Shown one piece after another: positions 1-8,600 of a DNA stretch of 64,000 nt (positions within the stretch are counted from its first letter, which is position 1; every line of letters begins with the position of its first letter). A program made the translations under genes and the position numbers. The notes under the pieces were generated by a model. That model did no database searches, was not told where the DNA came from, and saw only the letters and a list, made by a program, of their open reading frames with translations. Source of the stretch: JBBRSD01 sp038245725 (lineage in GTDB: Bacteria > Actinomycetota > Coriobacteriia > Anaerosomatales > JAAXUF01); contig JBBRSD010000005.1 in NCBI GenBank assembly GCA_038245725.1, positions 124,001 to 188,000 on the forward strand, in the 5' to 3' direction.

Positions 1-1430
1 ACGATGCCCCGATGCTGCTGACGGGGGTCACGACGTTGCCCACGGTAACTCGGAACGCACTGGCGGCGATCGTCTCGGAGAACGGGACGGTGACCGTTCA
101 TGTTGTAGGCTCGGCGACGGCTGTGTCCTCGGTATGCGTGGACCGAATTCGCTCTGTGGTGGGCACGAGCACGATCGAACAGCCTTGGAAGACGGCCAGC
201 CGCTATTCGATGGCCGCGATGATCGCCGCGCGTGTCCGGCTTGTGGCGAGTGCGGATGGCAGAACGGTCCCGAAGGTGGCGTTTCTGGCGAATGGTTCCT
301 CTGCCAGCAACCTGTGGGATGCGAGTGCGGTCGCTGCCGTGTCGCGCCGCACAGGCATCCCCATCCTCTTCACATCCGCGAACGGCGTTCCTGCCACCAC
401 CGCGATGGCCTTAGCCGCAGCAGGAAACCCAAGAGTGATCGTCGTAGGCGGTGCCGGATCCGTGCCCCCATCGCTGTACGGAGCGCTGCATGCGAGTGAG
501 CGGTGGGGTGGATCGACGCATTTCGCCACCGCAGTCGCGGTCGCAAGTCGTGCGATGTCGAAGGGCTGGAGTTCGGTGTCGACCGTGGCGATTGCCGCGA
601 CACCGCATGACGCCGCAATCGGCTCACTTATGGTCGGCCGAGCCGGCGGCGTCACGCTTTTCTCAACCGGAGTGCGCCTCGACAAGGTGACGTGGTCGCT
701 GCTCGCGTCGCACGCATCGACGTTGGCGGTCGCGTACGGCGTGGGAGGAGTCGGCACGGTCTCGAGCGCGCAGATCGCTGAGATGTCGGGCGCGCCGGCG
801 GTACCGTGGTTCGCGCCGGGTGAACCCGGCCGGTTCGTGGGCAGGCGCGCGAGGGTGGCCGGACACGTGGGAGGCAATGCGACGACGGTGTCCGTCTACG
901 TCGCCGGCAGAAAGGTTCAAACGGTGGCGGTTCGCCCTTGGGGTGCGTTCGTGTTCACGTCGGTCGCGATGCCCTCAAGGTCGTTCAAAGTCGAGATAGT
1001 CGCCGGTAACCCCGGCGGCACGATCGCCAAGACAAGTAAGAGTGCCACTCGCCTCAAGTATCCGTCTGCAACGTGCATCGTGATCGACAAGTCGGACTTC
1101 AAGCTCTACTGGGTCATGAACAACCGGCTCGTGAAGATGTATCCAATCGCCGTAGGCCGCGCGCATCTCGAGACACCGGCTCCGGCGACGTGGAAGATCC
1201 TTGCGAAGTACCATACGAGCCCTGGAAGCGTGTACGGTCCGCGCAAGTTGCGTCTGTTCCGAAAACGCGGCGGCCACTACGTGCGCACGCGCTACGGCAT
1301 CCATGGCACGAACCAGCCCTGGGTCATCGGCACCAAGGCAAGCCACGGGTGCATCCGCATGTACAACAGAGATGTTCTCGAGCTGTTTCCTCAGGTCCCG
1401 CTCGGCACGATGGTCTACACGCGACCCTGA
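1..1430 (+). CDS. Secreted CWB2-repeat protein with C-terminal L,D-transpeptidase (YkuD) domain, 5' truncated
   Basis: The reading frame is open to the window edge (D-A-P precede the first ATG at 12) and that stretch already belongs to a CWB2 repeat, so the true start lies upstream. Residues 1-260 (counted from the ATG) carry putative cell-wall-binding repeat 2 units, recognisable by LLT..-LP, V.VVGG and SRY motifs. Residues 262-350 look like a small beta-sandwich spacer. Residues 354-472 are a YkuD L,D-transpeptidase with the HGTN motif and the catalytic SHGCIRM motif near residue 443 (Cys nucleophile). The family forms 3-3 peptidoglycan crosslinks or anchors proteins; CWB2 repeats bind wall polymers. 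The protein probably sits in the cell wall. It lies just upstream of another CWB2 protein. Confidence 0.88.
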   Translation, partial: DAPMLLTGVTTLPTVTRNALAAIVSENGTVTVHVVGSATAVSSVCVDRIRSVVGTSTIEQPWKTASRYSMAAMIAARVRLVASADGRTVPKVAFLANGSSASNLWDASAVAAVSRRTGIPILFTSANGVPATTAMALAAAGNPRVIVVGGAGSVPPSLYGALHASERWGGSTHFATAVAVASRAMSKGWSSVSTVAIAATPHDAAIGSLMVGRAGGVTLFSTGVRLDKVTWSLLASHASTLAVAYGVGGVGTVSSAQIAEMSGAPAVPWFAPGEPGRFVGRRARVAGHVGGNATTVSVYVAGRKVQTVAVRPWGAFVFTSVAMPSRSFKVEIVAGNPGGTIAKTSKSATRLKYPSATCIVIDKSDFKLYWVMNNRLVKMYPIAVGRAHLETPAPATWKILAKYHTSPGSVYGPRKLRLFRKRGGHYVRTRYGIHGTNQPWVIGTKASHGCIRMYNRDVLELFPQVPLGTMVYTRP

Positions 1431-1562
1431 TGAGGCACGCCCCCGAGCAGGGCGAACCCCGTCGACGCCGAGCCGTTGCGTGCGCTCGTGGCAGTTTCGC
1501 GAGATAATGACGAAACGGCCGAGCCGTTTACGAGGTCTCGGCATGTGCAGGGAGACGTAGCC

Positions 1563-3815
1563 ATGATTCGTAGCCAATCCCTATCCCGCGTCGGTGCTCG
1601 CCTCATGAGAGCCGCGGTCGCCGCCATTCTCGCGACGTCTTCGCTGGCGCTCGCGCCCGCGGCGTCATTCGCTCTCACCTCTCCGACCTTCGTGATCTCA
1701 GGCGCGGGATTCGGGCATGGCGTCGGTCTTTCTCAGTACGGTGCCAAGGGCTACGCCGAGAACGGCAAGACCGGTGAGTGGATGGTGGCCCACTACTATT
1801 CGGGAACCGTCCTGAAGCATGTCACTGGCAAGTCGGTCAAAGTGAACCTCGATCCGTCCGCCCACTACGGCACGGGCACGACGCATGGCTACTCGGCGAC
1901 GCGTTGGAAGATCCGCGGCGGGTGGGTGGGCGCAGGCGTATCCCTCAACGGCCGCGCCTCTCTGCCTGATACACGCGCTCCCTACAGCTTCGAGCCCTCT
2001 TCGACCAAGGTGGTCGTGAAGGACAAAGACGGTCGCGCGGTCGCAGGAAGTCCTTTCGCAGGCAGCGTGGTCGTGACGATGACCGGCAGCTCGAAGCCGG
2101 CACTCTTGCAGGTGGTTGGGCGTTCGGGACCCTTCAAGAACGGCTCCTCGGGTTCAGCTGTCGACGTCCGGTATCGCGGGAAGCTCGTGATCCGCTCGGA
2201 TGGCTCGAAGCTCAAGCTGCTCAACCAGCTTCCCGTTGAGGGGTACCTCTACGGCGTCGTGCCGCGAGAGAGTCCTGCATCGTGGCCGAAAGAGGCTCTG
2301 AGGGCGCAAGCCCTCGCCGCCCGCTCGTATGCATGCGCCGGCACGAACGAGCTGTACTGCGACACGCGCAGTCAGATGTATAACGGCTACTCGCACCAGA
2401 CGCGCACGACAACCGGGTCGAAGATGCACGAGGACTCGCGATCGAACGCTGCCGTGGACCGGACGCGCGACACCTACATCACCTACGGCGGGAAGATTAT
2501 CTCGGCGGTCTTCAGCGCGTCATCCGGCGGCTATACGGCGGCGTCGAGCTACGCATGGGGTGGCACGACACCACCGTACCTGCGAGCGGTCTCGGATCCG
2601 TTCACGAACGGCCCGTACGATCCCTGGGCCACGACGGTCACGCGCACGGGGCTGCAGGTCGCCCAGGCGTTTGCGCATGTCGCAGGCGCGCCCGCCGGGG
2701 CGGGGACGACGCGGTGGGTCACGGGGATGACCGTCAACCACACCTGGCCGAGCGGCTGGGTGACGAGTGTGACCCTGAGGTGGTCGAACGGCGCGATCTC
2801 GTCGGGGATCACAGCGACGGCGGTGCGCCACACGTACGGTCTCCCCAGCAACAAGTTCTTCGTCAATGCGACGGGCGACCGCATCACCGGCAGCGACCGC
2901 TACGTCCGTGCGGTAGCCGCGTCGAAGCGCGCGTACCCGACCGCCACCGCGAAAGCCATCATCGTGGCCAACGGCGATGACGCGCGCTTCGCCGATTCGG
3001 CGTGCGCGATCTCGCTGGCTGGCGTGGCGCATGGACCGGTCTTGCTCGTGAAGAGCGGCTCGGTGCCCTCGGCTGTCGCCACGGAGATCAAGCGGCTCCA
3101 CCCGGCCAAGCTCTACGTTGTCGGCGGCACGGCGGCAATCACTTCGGCGACGGTCGCGAAGCTTCATGCCCTCGGACCAGCGGTCGAGCGGCTGGCGGGC
3201 GTAGATCGCTACGCGACGTCTGCGGCTGTCGCTCGCAAGGCGCGGTCGCTGGGCGCTGTATCGACGAGGGCCGTCATAGCATCGGGAGTCTCGGTCACCG
3301 ACTCGGCGATTGCGGCCGCGCTCGCTGGCGGGTCGAAGTGGCTGCTCGTGCTCACCTCGCCGACGAAGCTTGCATCGTCGGCTTCTGGCGTGCTCAGAGG
3401 CTACAAGGTCGCCAGGACGATCGTGGTGGGCGGGCCAAATACGCTGTCGAGCACGACGGTCGCATCGGTTCTCGCGATCACGAAGGAGAAGCAGCCGTTC
3501 CGGCGCGTCGGAATGACGGGGACGCGATATGACTCGGCGGTCACCGCTGCACAGGTCGCCAGTTCGACGCTGGGGTTCTCGCCGACGACGGTGTACGTCG
3601 CACCCGCGGCATCGACGTCGGACATGCTGATCGCCAGTGCACTCTCTGCTGCGACAAAGCATCCATTCGTTCTGACCGACACGTATACGCCCGTCGCGGC
3701 TACGCGGTCATACCTCCTCGGGATTCACTCGCGCATTGGCCGTCTCTCGCTCGTCGGCCGGACGAACGCGATCGGGCTCGCGACTGGCATGCAGCTCATG
3801 AGCGACGCCCACTGA
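1563..3815 (+). CDS. Secreted SpoIID/LytB-domain protein with C-terminal CWB2 repeats
   Basis: An ATG at 1563 is preferred to the longer frame from 1476 because a GGGAGA ribosome-binding site lies just upstream and a signal peptide (RR-x-hydrophobic, ending near ASFALT) follows directly; this gives 750 residues. Residues 38-70 hold the GAGFGHGVGLSQYGAKG motif typical of SpoIID proteins. About 205-435 continue the SpoIID domain (LPVEGYLYGVVPRE, QALAARSYA). Residues 440-750 are three CWB2 repeats (GSDRYVRAV, VVGGTAAI, VVGGPNTL). SpoIID is a lytic transglycosylase acting on denuded glycan; LytB is an amidase enhancer. The wall-binding C-terminus suggests a cell-wall remodelling enzyme rather than proof of sporulation. 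Confidence 0.88.
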   Translation: MIRSQSLSRVGARLMRAAVAAILATSSLALAPAASFALTSPTFVISGAGFGHGVGLSQYGAKGYAENGKTGEWMVAHYYSGTVLKHVTGKSVKVNLDPSAHYGTGTTHGYSATRWKIRGGWVGAGVSLNGRASLPDTRAPYSFEPSSTKVVVKDKDGRAVAGSPFAGSVVVTMTGSSKPALLQVVGRSGPFKNGSSGSAVDVRYRGKLVIRSDGSKLKLLNQLPVEGYLYGVVPRESPASWPKEALRAQALAARSYACAGTNELYCDTRSQMYNGYSHQTRTTTGSKMHEDSRSNAAVDRTRDTYITYGGKIISAVFSASSGGYTAASSYAWGGTTPPYLRAVSDPFTNGPYDPWATTVTRTGLQVAQAFAHVAGAPAGAGTTRWVTGMTVNHTWPSGWVTSVTLRWSNGAISSGITATAVRHTYGLPSNKFFVNATGDRITGSDRYVRAVAASKRAYPTATAKAIIVANGDDARFADSACAISLAGVAHGPVLLVKSGSVPSAVATEIKRLHPAKLYVVGGTAAITSATVAKLHALGPAVERLAGVDRYATSAAVARKARSLGAVSTRAVIASGVSVTDSAIAAALAGGSKWLLVLTSPTKLASSASGVLRGYKVARTIVVGGPNTLSSTTVASVLAITKEKQPFRRVGMTGTRYDSAVTAAQVASSTLGFSPTTVYVAPAASTSDMLIASALSAATKHPFVLTDTYTPVAATRSYLLGIHSRIGRLSLVGRTNAIGLATGMQLMSDAH

Positions 3816-3841
3816 CGCGCGAGCAAGACCCGGGGGATAAT
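3812..3841 (+). promoter_or_regulatory. Candidate promoter of the nucleoside phosphorylase gene
   Basis: CTGACG at 3812-3817 and GATAAT at 3836-3841 are separated by 18 bp and lie 67 bp before the start codon at 3909. The -35 overlaps the end of the preceding gene. Prediction from consensus only. Confidence 0.4.
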
Positions 3842-3908
3842 CGAATCTCAGCACGTTGTCCGCCGCATCGCCGGCAGACCAGCCCGTCCCGCCCAGAAGG
3901 AGCCGCTT

Positions 3909-4721
3909 ATGCCCGACGACTTCATACTCCCTGTTCCCCCAGCGCTCACCTTCGCTGAGCCTATAGACGTCGCGCTCATACTCGGGTCGGGACTGTCGGG
4001 TCTGGCTGAGATCGTCCAAGACCCGGTGGTCGTGCCGTTCTCGGAGATCGAGGGCTTCCCGCAGGCGGAGAGGCCCCTCGCCGGGCACGCCGGTCAGCTT
4101 GTGATCGGCACCTTGTCCGGAGTGCGCGTCGCGGTCTTCCAGGGCCGGGTGCACTCCTACCAGGGTTTCTCGGCACGTGAGGTTTCTTTCCCGGTTCGCC
4201 TCGCGCACGCGATGGGCGCGCGAACTCTGTTCGCGACGAACGCCGCGGGAGGCATCTCGCGGGGCTTGAACGTGGGCGACCTGGTCATCATCAGCGACCA
4301 CATCAACCTCACCGGCGACAATCCGCTCGTGGGCTGGCATGGACCCGAGCGCGGGAACCCGTTCGTGCCGATGCGCGACGCCTACGATCCGGACCTGCGC
4401 GAGATCGCGCTGATCGCAGCCGCCGAGGCGGGCATGCCGCTTGTGCCGTGCGGCACCTACGCCGGGCTTCTCGGCCCGACCTACGAGACGCCAGCCGAGG
4501 TGCGGTATCTGCGGGCGATCGGGGCCGACGTCGTGGGGATGTCGACGGTGCCCGAGGTGATCGCCGCGCGCGCTCTCGGCATGCGGGTGCTTGGCATCTC
4601 GCTCGTGACCAACGTGGCCGCAGGCGTGGGTCTCGCGCACACCGACGTGCTCGAGACCGGACGCGTCGCCGCCCTCAGAATGCAGTCTCTCGCACTTGCT
4701 ATACTGGCGCGGTTGCCGTAA
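3909..4721 (+). CDS. Purine nucleoside phosphorylase (trimeric class)
   Basis: 270 residues, a normal length for trimeric PNP. The N-terminus has the phosphate-binding LILGSGLSG loop; FQGRVHSYQGF, TNAAGGI, GTYAGLLGPTYETPAE and VGMSTVPEVIAAR are family signatures for phosphate, ribose and base binding. The enzyme reversibly cleaves inosine/guanosine-type nucleosides with phosphate in the cytoplasm. MSTVPE rather than the MTNVPEA pattern of methylthioadenosine phosphorylase argues for PNP. An AGAAGGAG ribosome-binding site precedes ATG 3909. The next gene is adenosylhomocysteinase, whose product adenosine feeds purine salvage, so the pair makes metabolic sense; mtnA lies further along. Confidence 0.92.
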   Translation: MPDDFILPVPPALTFAEPIDVALILGSGLSGLAEIVQDPVVVPFSEIEGFPQAERPLAGHAGQLVIGTLSGVRVAVFQGRVHSYQGFSAREVSFPVRLAHAMGARTLFATNAAGGISRGLNVGDLVIISDHINLTGDNPLVGWHGPERGNPFVPMRDAYDPDLREIALIAAAEAGMPLVPCGTYAGLLGPTYETPAEVRYLRAIGADVVGMSTVPEVIAARALGMRVLGISLVTNVAAGVGLAHTDVLETGRVAALRMQSLALAILARLP

Positions 4722-4745
4722 CAGCGGGCGCGCCGTGAGCGCGCC
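4697..4745 (+). promoter_or_regulatory. Extended -10 promoter and hairpin in front of ahcY
   Basis: TGC-TATACT (TATACT at 4700-4705) inside the end of the phosphorylase gene is a good extended -10. A perfect 7-bp GC hairpin (GGCGCGC 4727-4733, GCGCGCC 4739-4745, 5-nt loop) followed by TCTTT lies between this promoter and the ahcY start. It could terminate the upstream transcript or attenuate ahcY. I do not see the S-adenosylhomocysteine riboswitch core here. Confidence 0.5.
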
Positions 4746-4774
4746 TCTTTGGACGATACGATAGGAGTCTCGCG

Positions 4775-6034
4775 ATGGATCATGACGTCAAAGACCTCAG
4801 CCTCGCCGCAGCTGGCAAGGCGCGCATCGAGTGGGCCGACGCTGACATGCCGGTCCTTGCGAGCATCCGCGAGCGCTTCGCGCACGGGAAGCCGCTCGAG
4901 GGCATCCGCATCAGCGCCTGCCTTCACGTCACCACCGAGACCGCCAACCTCATGCGCACGCTGAAGGCCGGCGGTGCAGACGTAGTGCTGTGCGCGAGCA
5001 ATCCGCTCTCGACCCAGGACGACGTCGCAGCGGCACTTGTCGCCGAGTACGGCATCCGCACCTACGCCATCAAGGGCGAGGACACCGAGACCTACTACGC
5101 GCACGTCGATGCGGCTATCGACCACAAACCGCAGTTCACGATGGACGACGGTGCCGATGTCGTCGGACGCGTCCACGCCGAGAGGCCCGAGGCGCTCGCA
5201 GATATCATCGGCGGCACCGAGGAGACCACGACCGGCGTCATCCGTCTTCGCGCGATGGCCGCCGATGGCGCGCTGAAGTTTCCGATCATGTCGGTCAACG
5301 ACGCGATGACCAAGCACCTCTTCGACAACCGCTACGGCACCGGCCAGTCCACGCTCGACGGCGTGATCCGCGCCACGAACCGCCTGCTCGCCGGCCGCAC
5401 GCTGGTCGTCTCGGGCTACGGGTGGTGCGGACGCGGGGTCGCGATGCGCGCGAGCGGCATGGGCAGCAACGTCATCGTGCTTGAGATCGACCCGCTCAAG
5501 GCGCTTGAGGCTGTCATGGACGGCTACCGCGTGATGCCGTCGGTCGAGGCCGCTGCGCTCGCCGACATCTGGATCACCGTGACCGGCGACGTGAACGTGA
5601 TCGGCACCGAGGCCATCGACGCTATGAAAGATGGCGCGATCATCGCGAACTCCGGCCACTTCAACGTCGAGATCGACATCCCGTACCTGCGCGAGAAGGC
5701 TGTCTCGGCTCGCGAGGTGCGCCCGCTCGTCGAGGAGTTCACCTTCGCTGACGGCCGCAAGGTCTACCTGCTCGCCGACGGCCGTCTCGTCAACCTGTCG
5801 TGCGCTGAGGGCCACCCGGCCAACGTCATGGACATGAGCTTCGCCAACCAGGCGCTTGCGGCTGAGTACATGATCCAGCACGCGGCGAGCCTCAAAGCCG
5901 GCGTCTACCCGGTTCCCGCCGAGATCGACGCGGGCATCGCCAAGCTCAAGCTCGAGACGATGGGCATCAAGATCGACACGCTCACCCCCGAGCAGGAGAA
6001 GTACCTCGCCAGCTGGCAAGAGGGTACGGTGTAG
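4775..6034 (+). CDS. ahcY: Adenosylhomocysteinase
   Basis: 419 residues. It hydrolyses S-adenosylhomocysteine to adenosine and homocysteine using tightly bound NAD. Visible signatures: the substrate segment ISACLHVTTETANL, CASNPLSTQDDVAAAL, the ETTTG and SVNDAMTKHLFDNRYG stretch, the NAD-binding VVSGYGWCGRG loop, and the HFNVEID and C-terminal ARXG-like region. The length matches the compact bacterial/archaeal type that lacks the roughly 40-residue insertion of the plant/proteobacterial form. AGGAG at 4763-4767 supports the ATG at 4775. It follows PNP with 53 bp between them and probably acts with it in recycling the methyl-cycle by-product. Confidence 0.95.
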   Translation: MDHDVKDLSLAAAGKARIEWADADMPVLASIRERFAHGKPLEGIRISACLHVTTETANLMRTLKAGGADVVLCASNPLSTQDDVAAALVAEYGIRTYAIKGEDTETYYAHVDAAIDHKPQFTMDDGADVVGRVHAERPEALADIIGGTEETTTGVIRLRAMAADGALKFPIMSVNDAMTKHLFDNRYGTGQSTLDGVIRATNRLLAGRTLVVSGYGWCGRGVAMRASGMGSNVIVLEIDPLKALEAVMDGYRVMPSVEAAALADIWITVTGDVNVIGTEAIDAMKDGAIIANSGHFNVEIDIPYLREKAVSAREVRPLVEEFTFADGRKVYLLADGRLVNLSCAEGHPANVMDMSFANQALAAEYMIQHAASLKAGVYPVPAEIDAGIAKLKLETMGIKIDTLTPEQEKYLASWQEGTV

Positions 6035-6062
6035 GTGTAGCCCACATAGGTTGTTGACATAG

Positions 6063-6125
6063 ACGAGGGTCCTCCTTGTTCGGTTGTAGGCACCGACGCC
6101 ACAACTGAACAAGGAGGACCCTCGT
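6063..6125. repeat. 25-bp inverted repeat in the IS leader
   Basis: Arms 6063-6087 and 6101-6125 are reverse complements with a single mismatch (CGGTTGT against ACAACTG) around a 13-bp centre. It sits directly before the transposase reading frame. It may be transposase-binding sequence or a transcript hairpin that limits expression. Confidence 0.85.
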
Positions 6126-6129
6126 GTGA

Positions 6130-7078
6130 CATCCTAACGCGCTGCTCACCGTCGCCGGTAGGAGGCTGCTCGTCGCTCGCGTGGTCGACACAGGCTGGAC
6201 TGTGACCGCGGCAGCTCTCGCGGCCGGCGTCTCGCGCCAGACCGCGTACAAGTGGATCGGCCGGTTCCTGGCTGACGGCCAAGGTGTTGTGCACGACCGG
6301 TCCAGCAGACCCGCCCGTATCCGCGAGCCGTGAGTTCGAGAGACATCCCGCAGTATCTGGCGCAGGCGGCGCCAAGGTGAAGGACCGCTCACGATCTCGT
6401 GGCACACCGGAGTCCCCTCCACCATCTACGGAGTTCTGGCCAAAAACGGCCAGGGACGCCTTCGTGAAGGTGATCGCGAGCCCAAGGTGGCGGCTGTCCG
6501 CTACGAGCATGCGGCACCCGGAGATCTACTCCATATCGACGTCAAGAAGCTCGGTCGCCTGGGCGAGGGCGGAGGTTGGAGGTTCGGAGGACGGGTCGCC
6601 AAGAAGCGAAACGTCGGCGGTGGATTCGATTTCGTGCACGTCGCCGTCGACGGCCACTCACGCCTGGCCTCTCGTCAAGGTTCACCTCGACGAGAGGCCG
6701 ATACGATTGCCGGATTCACGAGAAGGGCTATCGAACACTACGCCGATCACGGCATCACGGTCAGGCGCCTGCTGACCGACAACGCGATGTCGTACTACTC
6801 GCACGCCCAGCTCGCCGTGCTCGGAGAATACTCGGTGGCACGGTCGCACACGAGGCCCTACAGGCCTCAGGCCAGCGGCAAGGCGGAACGCATCATCAGG
6901 CTCCTGATCAACGGCTGGGCCTACCGAAAGCCCTACGACAGCAACGGGGAGCGCCTCTCGGCACTCCATGGCTGGGGTTCAACTACAATCACAGGCGTCT
7001 TGCACGGCGGCATCGGCGGTCTGCCACTGATCTCACGGGTGCCCGGTGGTCAACAACGTATCCGGGCAGTACATCTAG
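6130..7078 (+). pseudogene. IS481-type transposase, start lost and several frameshifts
   Basis: Reading starts at HPNALLTVAGRRLL immediately after an in-frame TGA, so the original start codon is lost. The N-terminal helix-turn-helix (AAALAAGVSRQTAYKWIGRF) runs to DRSSRPARIREP and then stops at about 6333. The catalytic rve part continues in another frame: LHIDVKKLGRLGEGGGW (first Asp), VDGHSRLA, LLTDNAMSYY (second Asp), RPYRPQASGKAERI (Glu region). Two compensating shifts lie near 6670-6710 and another after about 6970. The true C-terminus VVNNVSGQYI-stop is recovered in a further frame, ending at 7078. The family is integrase-fold DDE. Confidence 0.85.
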
Positions 7079-7100
7079 GCCGAAGAACGCGCTTGTCCCG

Positions 7101-8600
7101 CTAGTACGCGCCCTGCGCGAAGATCACCTTGGGTATCGTTCGCAACATCAAGGTCAGATCAAAGCGCAGCGACCAGTTTTCGATGTAGAACAAATCAAGG
7201 CGAACCATCTCTTCGAAGGCCAGATCGGATCGACCTGAGACCTGCCACAAGCCGGTCATGCCCGGTGCCACTTCGAGGCGCCTCGCATGCCGGCTTGTGT
7301 ACGTTTCGCACTCCGTCGGCAGCGGCGGCCTGGGACCCACCATGCTCATCTGGCCGAGCAAGACGTTGAGCAGTTGCGGGAACTCGTCCAACGAGTACTT
7401 CCGTAGCAATCTGCCGACACGCGTCACGCGAGGATCGTTGCGCATCTTGAACAACGGCCAGTCCACTTCGTTGAACCCCTTGAGATGCTCGAGGCGTCGG
7501 TCGGCATCCACGTACATCGAACGGAACTTATGCATGCCGAAGATCAAGCCTTGGCGCCCGATGCGCCGTTGGTGATAGAACACTGGGCCCGGGGAGTCGA
7601 TCTTGATTGCCAGAGCAATCAAGATCCACAGGGGCAGGCCGAAAAGAAGAGTGGCTGAGCCGAGCACCAAGTCGAAGGCCCGTTTCATGATCCGCCGAGG
7701 GGTGGACATGTTGGTACCGCGAACGAGCATAATCGGCGTGCCGGCGACCTCGCGCACAACCACGTGATTTGTCAGAACTTCAAAGAGGCCCGAGGAAACA
7801 TGTACGTCGACCGGCTGGTGGCGCAGGCTCGAGACAATATCTGAGACCGTGGGGTCCTTGAAGGCGGAGGACACGATCAGAACCGCATCGCACCCTGTGG
7901 CCGCGATCTTTTCATTGAGTTGACCCGCGTGACCAATCACCGGCACGCCGGGCACGATGAACTCCATTGCGGCGGCTTCTTCGTCGTTGCTTGCCAGGCA
8001 ACCCACCAACGAGAGACCGGAAAGGTGGTCTTCACCGAGAGACCTGGCGATACGTGCGGCATCGGCAGAGCAGCCGACCAGCAGCGTCGGTCGCAGTAAG
8101 CGATTGTGGCGACGCGCCCTACTGAGACCGATTCTGAACAGCCAGCGGCCCATCGACAGGCTGAAGGACGCAAGTAACCATACGTACAGCAGCCACAGCC
8201 GAGACAGGTTGTCGATCTTGAGTAGGTATGCGGCAATCGTTAAGCAGATGAGCCCAAGGGTCGTGGCACGAACCACGCGCGAGAACTCACCAGAACCCCA
8301 GAAGAGGGAGTCGATGTCGTACAGATGCTCAGCCGCGATGCAGAAAGGGAAGAGAAACGAGAGTCCGATGCCTAGCACGAGGTAACTCGTGTGTGCGCTG
8401 ACGCCAGCCAGCACGACGTCGCTCCGGCCCCCGTGACGCAGGAGTGTGGCCCCAACGGTCGCGCACACGGCCAGCGCCGTGTCGGTCACGACGAGCAGGA
8501 GTACGATCAGCCGCCTGCGATTATCCCGCCCGCTAAAAGCTACTTCCTCAACGTCGGGCAACATGCCAGGAGTAGAGGCATCCGTCACGGCGAGCCCCAT
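7101..8600 (-). CDS. Exopolysaccharide polyprenyl glycosylphosphotransferase (initiating sugar transferase)
   Basis: The preferred start is ATG at 8600 (MGLAVTD), giving 499 residues and a 16-nt overlap with the upstream glycosyltransferase. The longer frame to 8702 would overlap that gene by over 100 nt. The N-terminal half has about four membrane helices plus a Rossmann-like domain (LLVGCSADAARIARSL). The C-terminal bacterial sugar transferase domain starts at MKRAFDLVLGSATLL, followed by KIDSPGPVFYHQRRIGRQG, KFRSM, RKYSLDEFPQLLNVL, MSMVGPRP and PGMTGLWQVSGRS. The family (WcaJ/WbaP/CpsE type) moves a sugar-1-phosphate onto undecaprenyl phosphate, the first membrane step of repeat-unit assembly. 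It is the last gene of the minus-strand operon. Confidence 0.93.
   Translation of the reverse strand: MGLAVTDASTPGMLPDVEEVAFSGRDNRRRLIVLLLVVTDTALAVCATVGATLLRHGGRSDVVLAGVSAHTSYLVLGIGLSFLFPFCIAAEHLYDIDSLFWGSGEFSRVVRATTLGLICLTIAAYLLKIDNLSRLWLLYVWLLASFSLSMGRWLFRIGLSRARRHNRLLRPTLLVGCSADAARIARSLGEDHLSGLSLVGCLASNDEEAAAMEFIVPGVPVIGHAGQLNEKIAATGCDAVLIVSSAFKDPTVSDIVSSLRHQPVDVHVSSGLFEVLTNHVVVREVAGTPIMLVRGTNMSTPRRIMKRAFDLVLGSATLLFGLPLWILIALAIKIDSPGPVFYHQRRIGRQGLIFGMHKFRSMYVDADRRLEHLKGFNEVDWPLFKMRNDPRVTRVGRLLRKYSLDEFPQLLNVLLGQMSMVGPRPPLPTECETYTSRHARRLEVAPGMTGLWQVSGRSDLAFEEMVRLDLFYIENWSLRFDLTLMLRTIPKVIFAQGAY

Larger units (their letters stand above)
6036..7100 (+). mobile_element. Decayed IS481-family insertion sequence
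   Basis: The region between ahcY and the exopolysaccharide operon holds a broken IS481-like transposase (see separate entry) preceded by a conspicuous leader inverted repeat. The left end probably begins with TGT near 6036. The right end must lie between the transposase stop at 7078 and the next gene end at 7101, but I cannot see a clean matching terminal repeat or target duplication. The element is non-functional in its present state. Confidence 0.7.

Noticed and set aside
2520..3662. Minus-strand open frame (380 codons) opposite the SpoIID/CWB2 gene
   Set aside because: Extremely arginine-rich translation and no ribosome-binding site; the plus strand carries clear CWB2 repeats.
4706..4774. 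S-adenosylhomocysteine riboswitch before ahcY
   Set aside because: The conserved CCGAGG-GCGCUGC and CCCAGGCUCGG core is missing and the leader is only about 70 nt.
4481..6112. Long minus-strand open frame (543 codons) opposite ahcY
   Set aside because: The plus strand encodes an unmistakable adenosylhomocysteinase with start and ribosome-binding site; the minus frame is low-complexity and typical of GC-rich antisense shadow.
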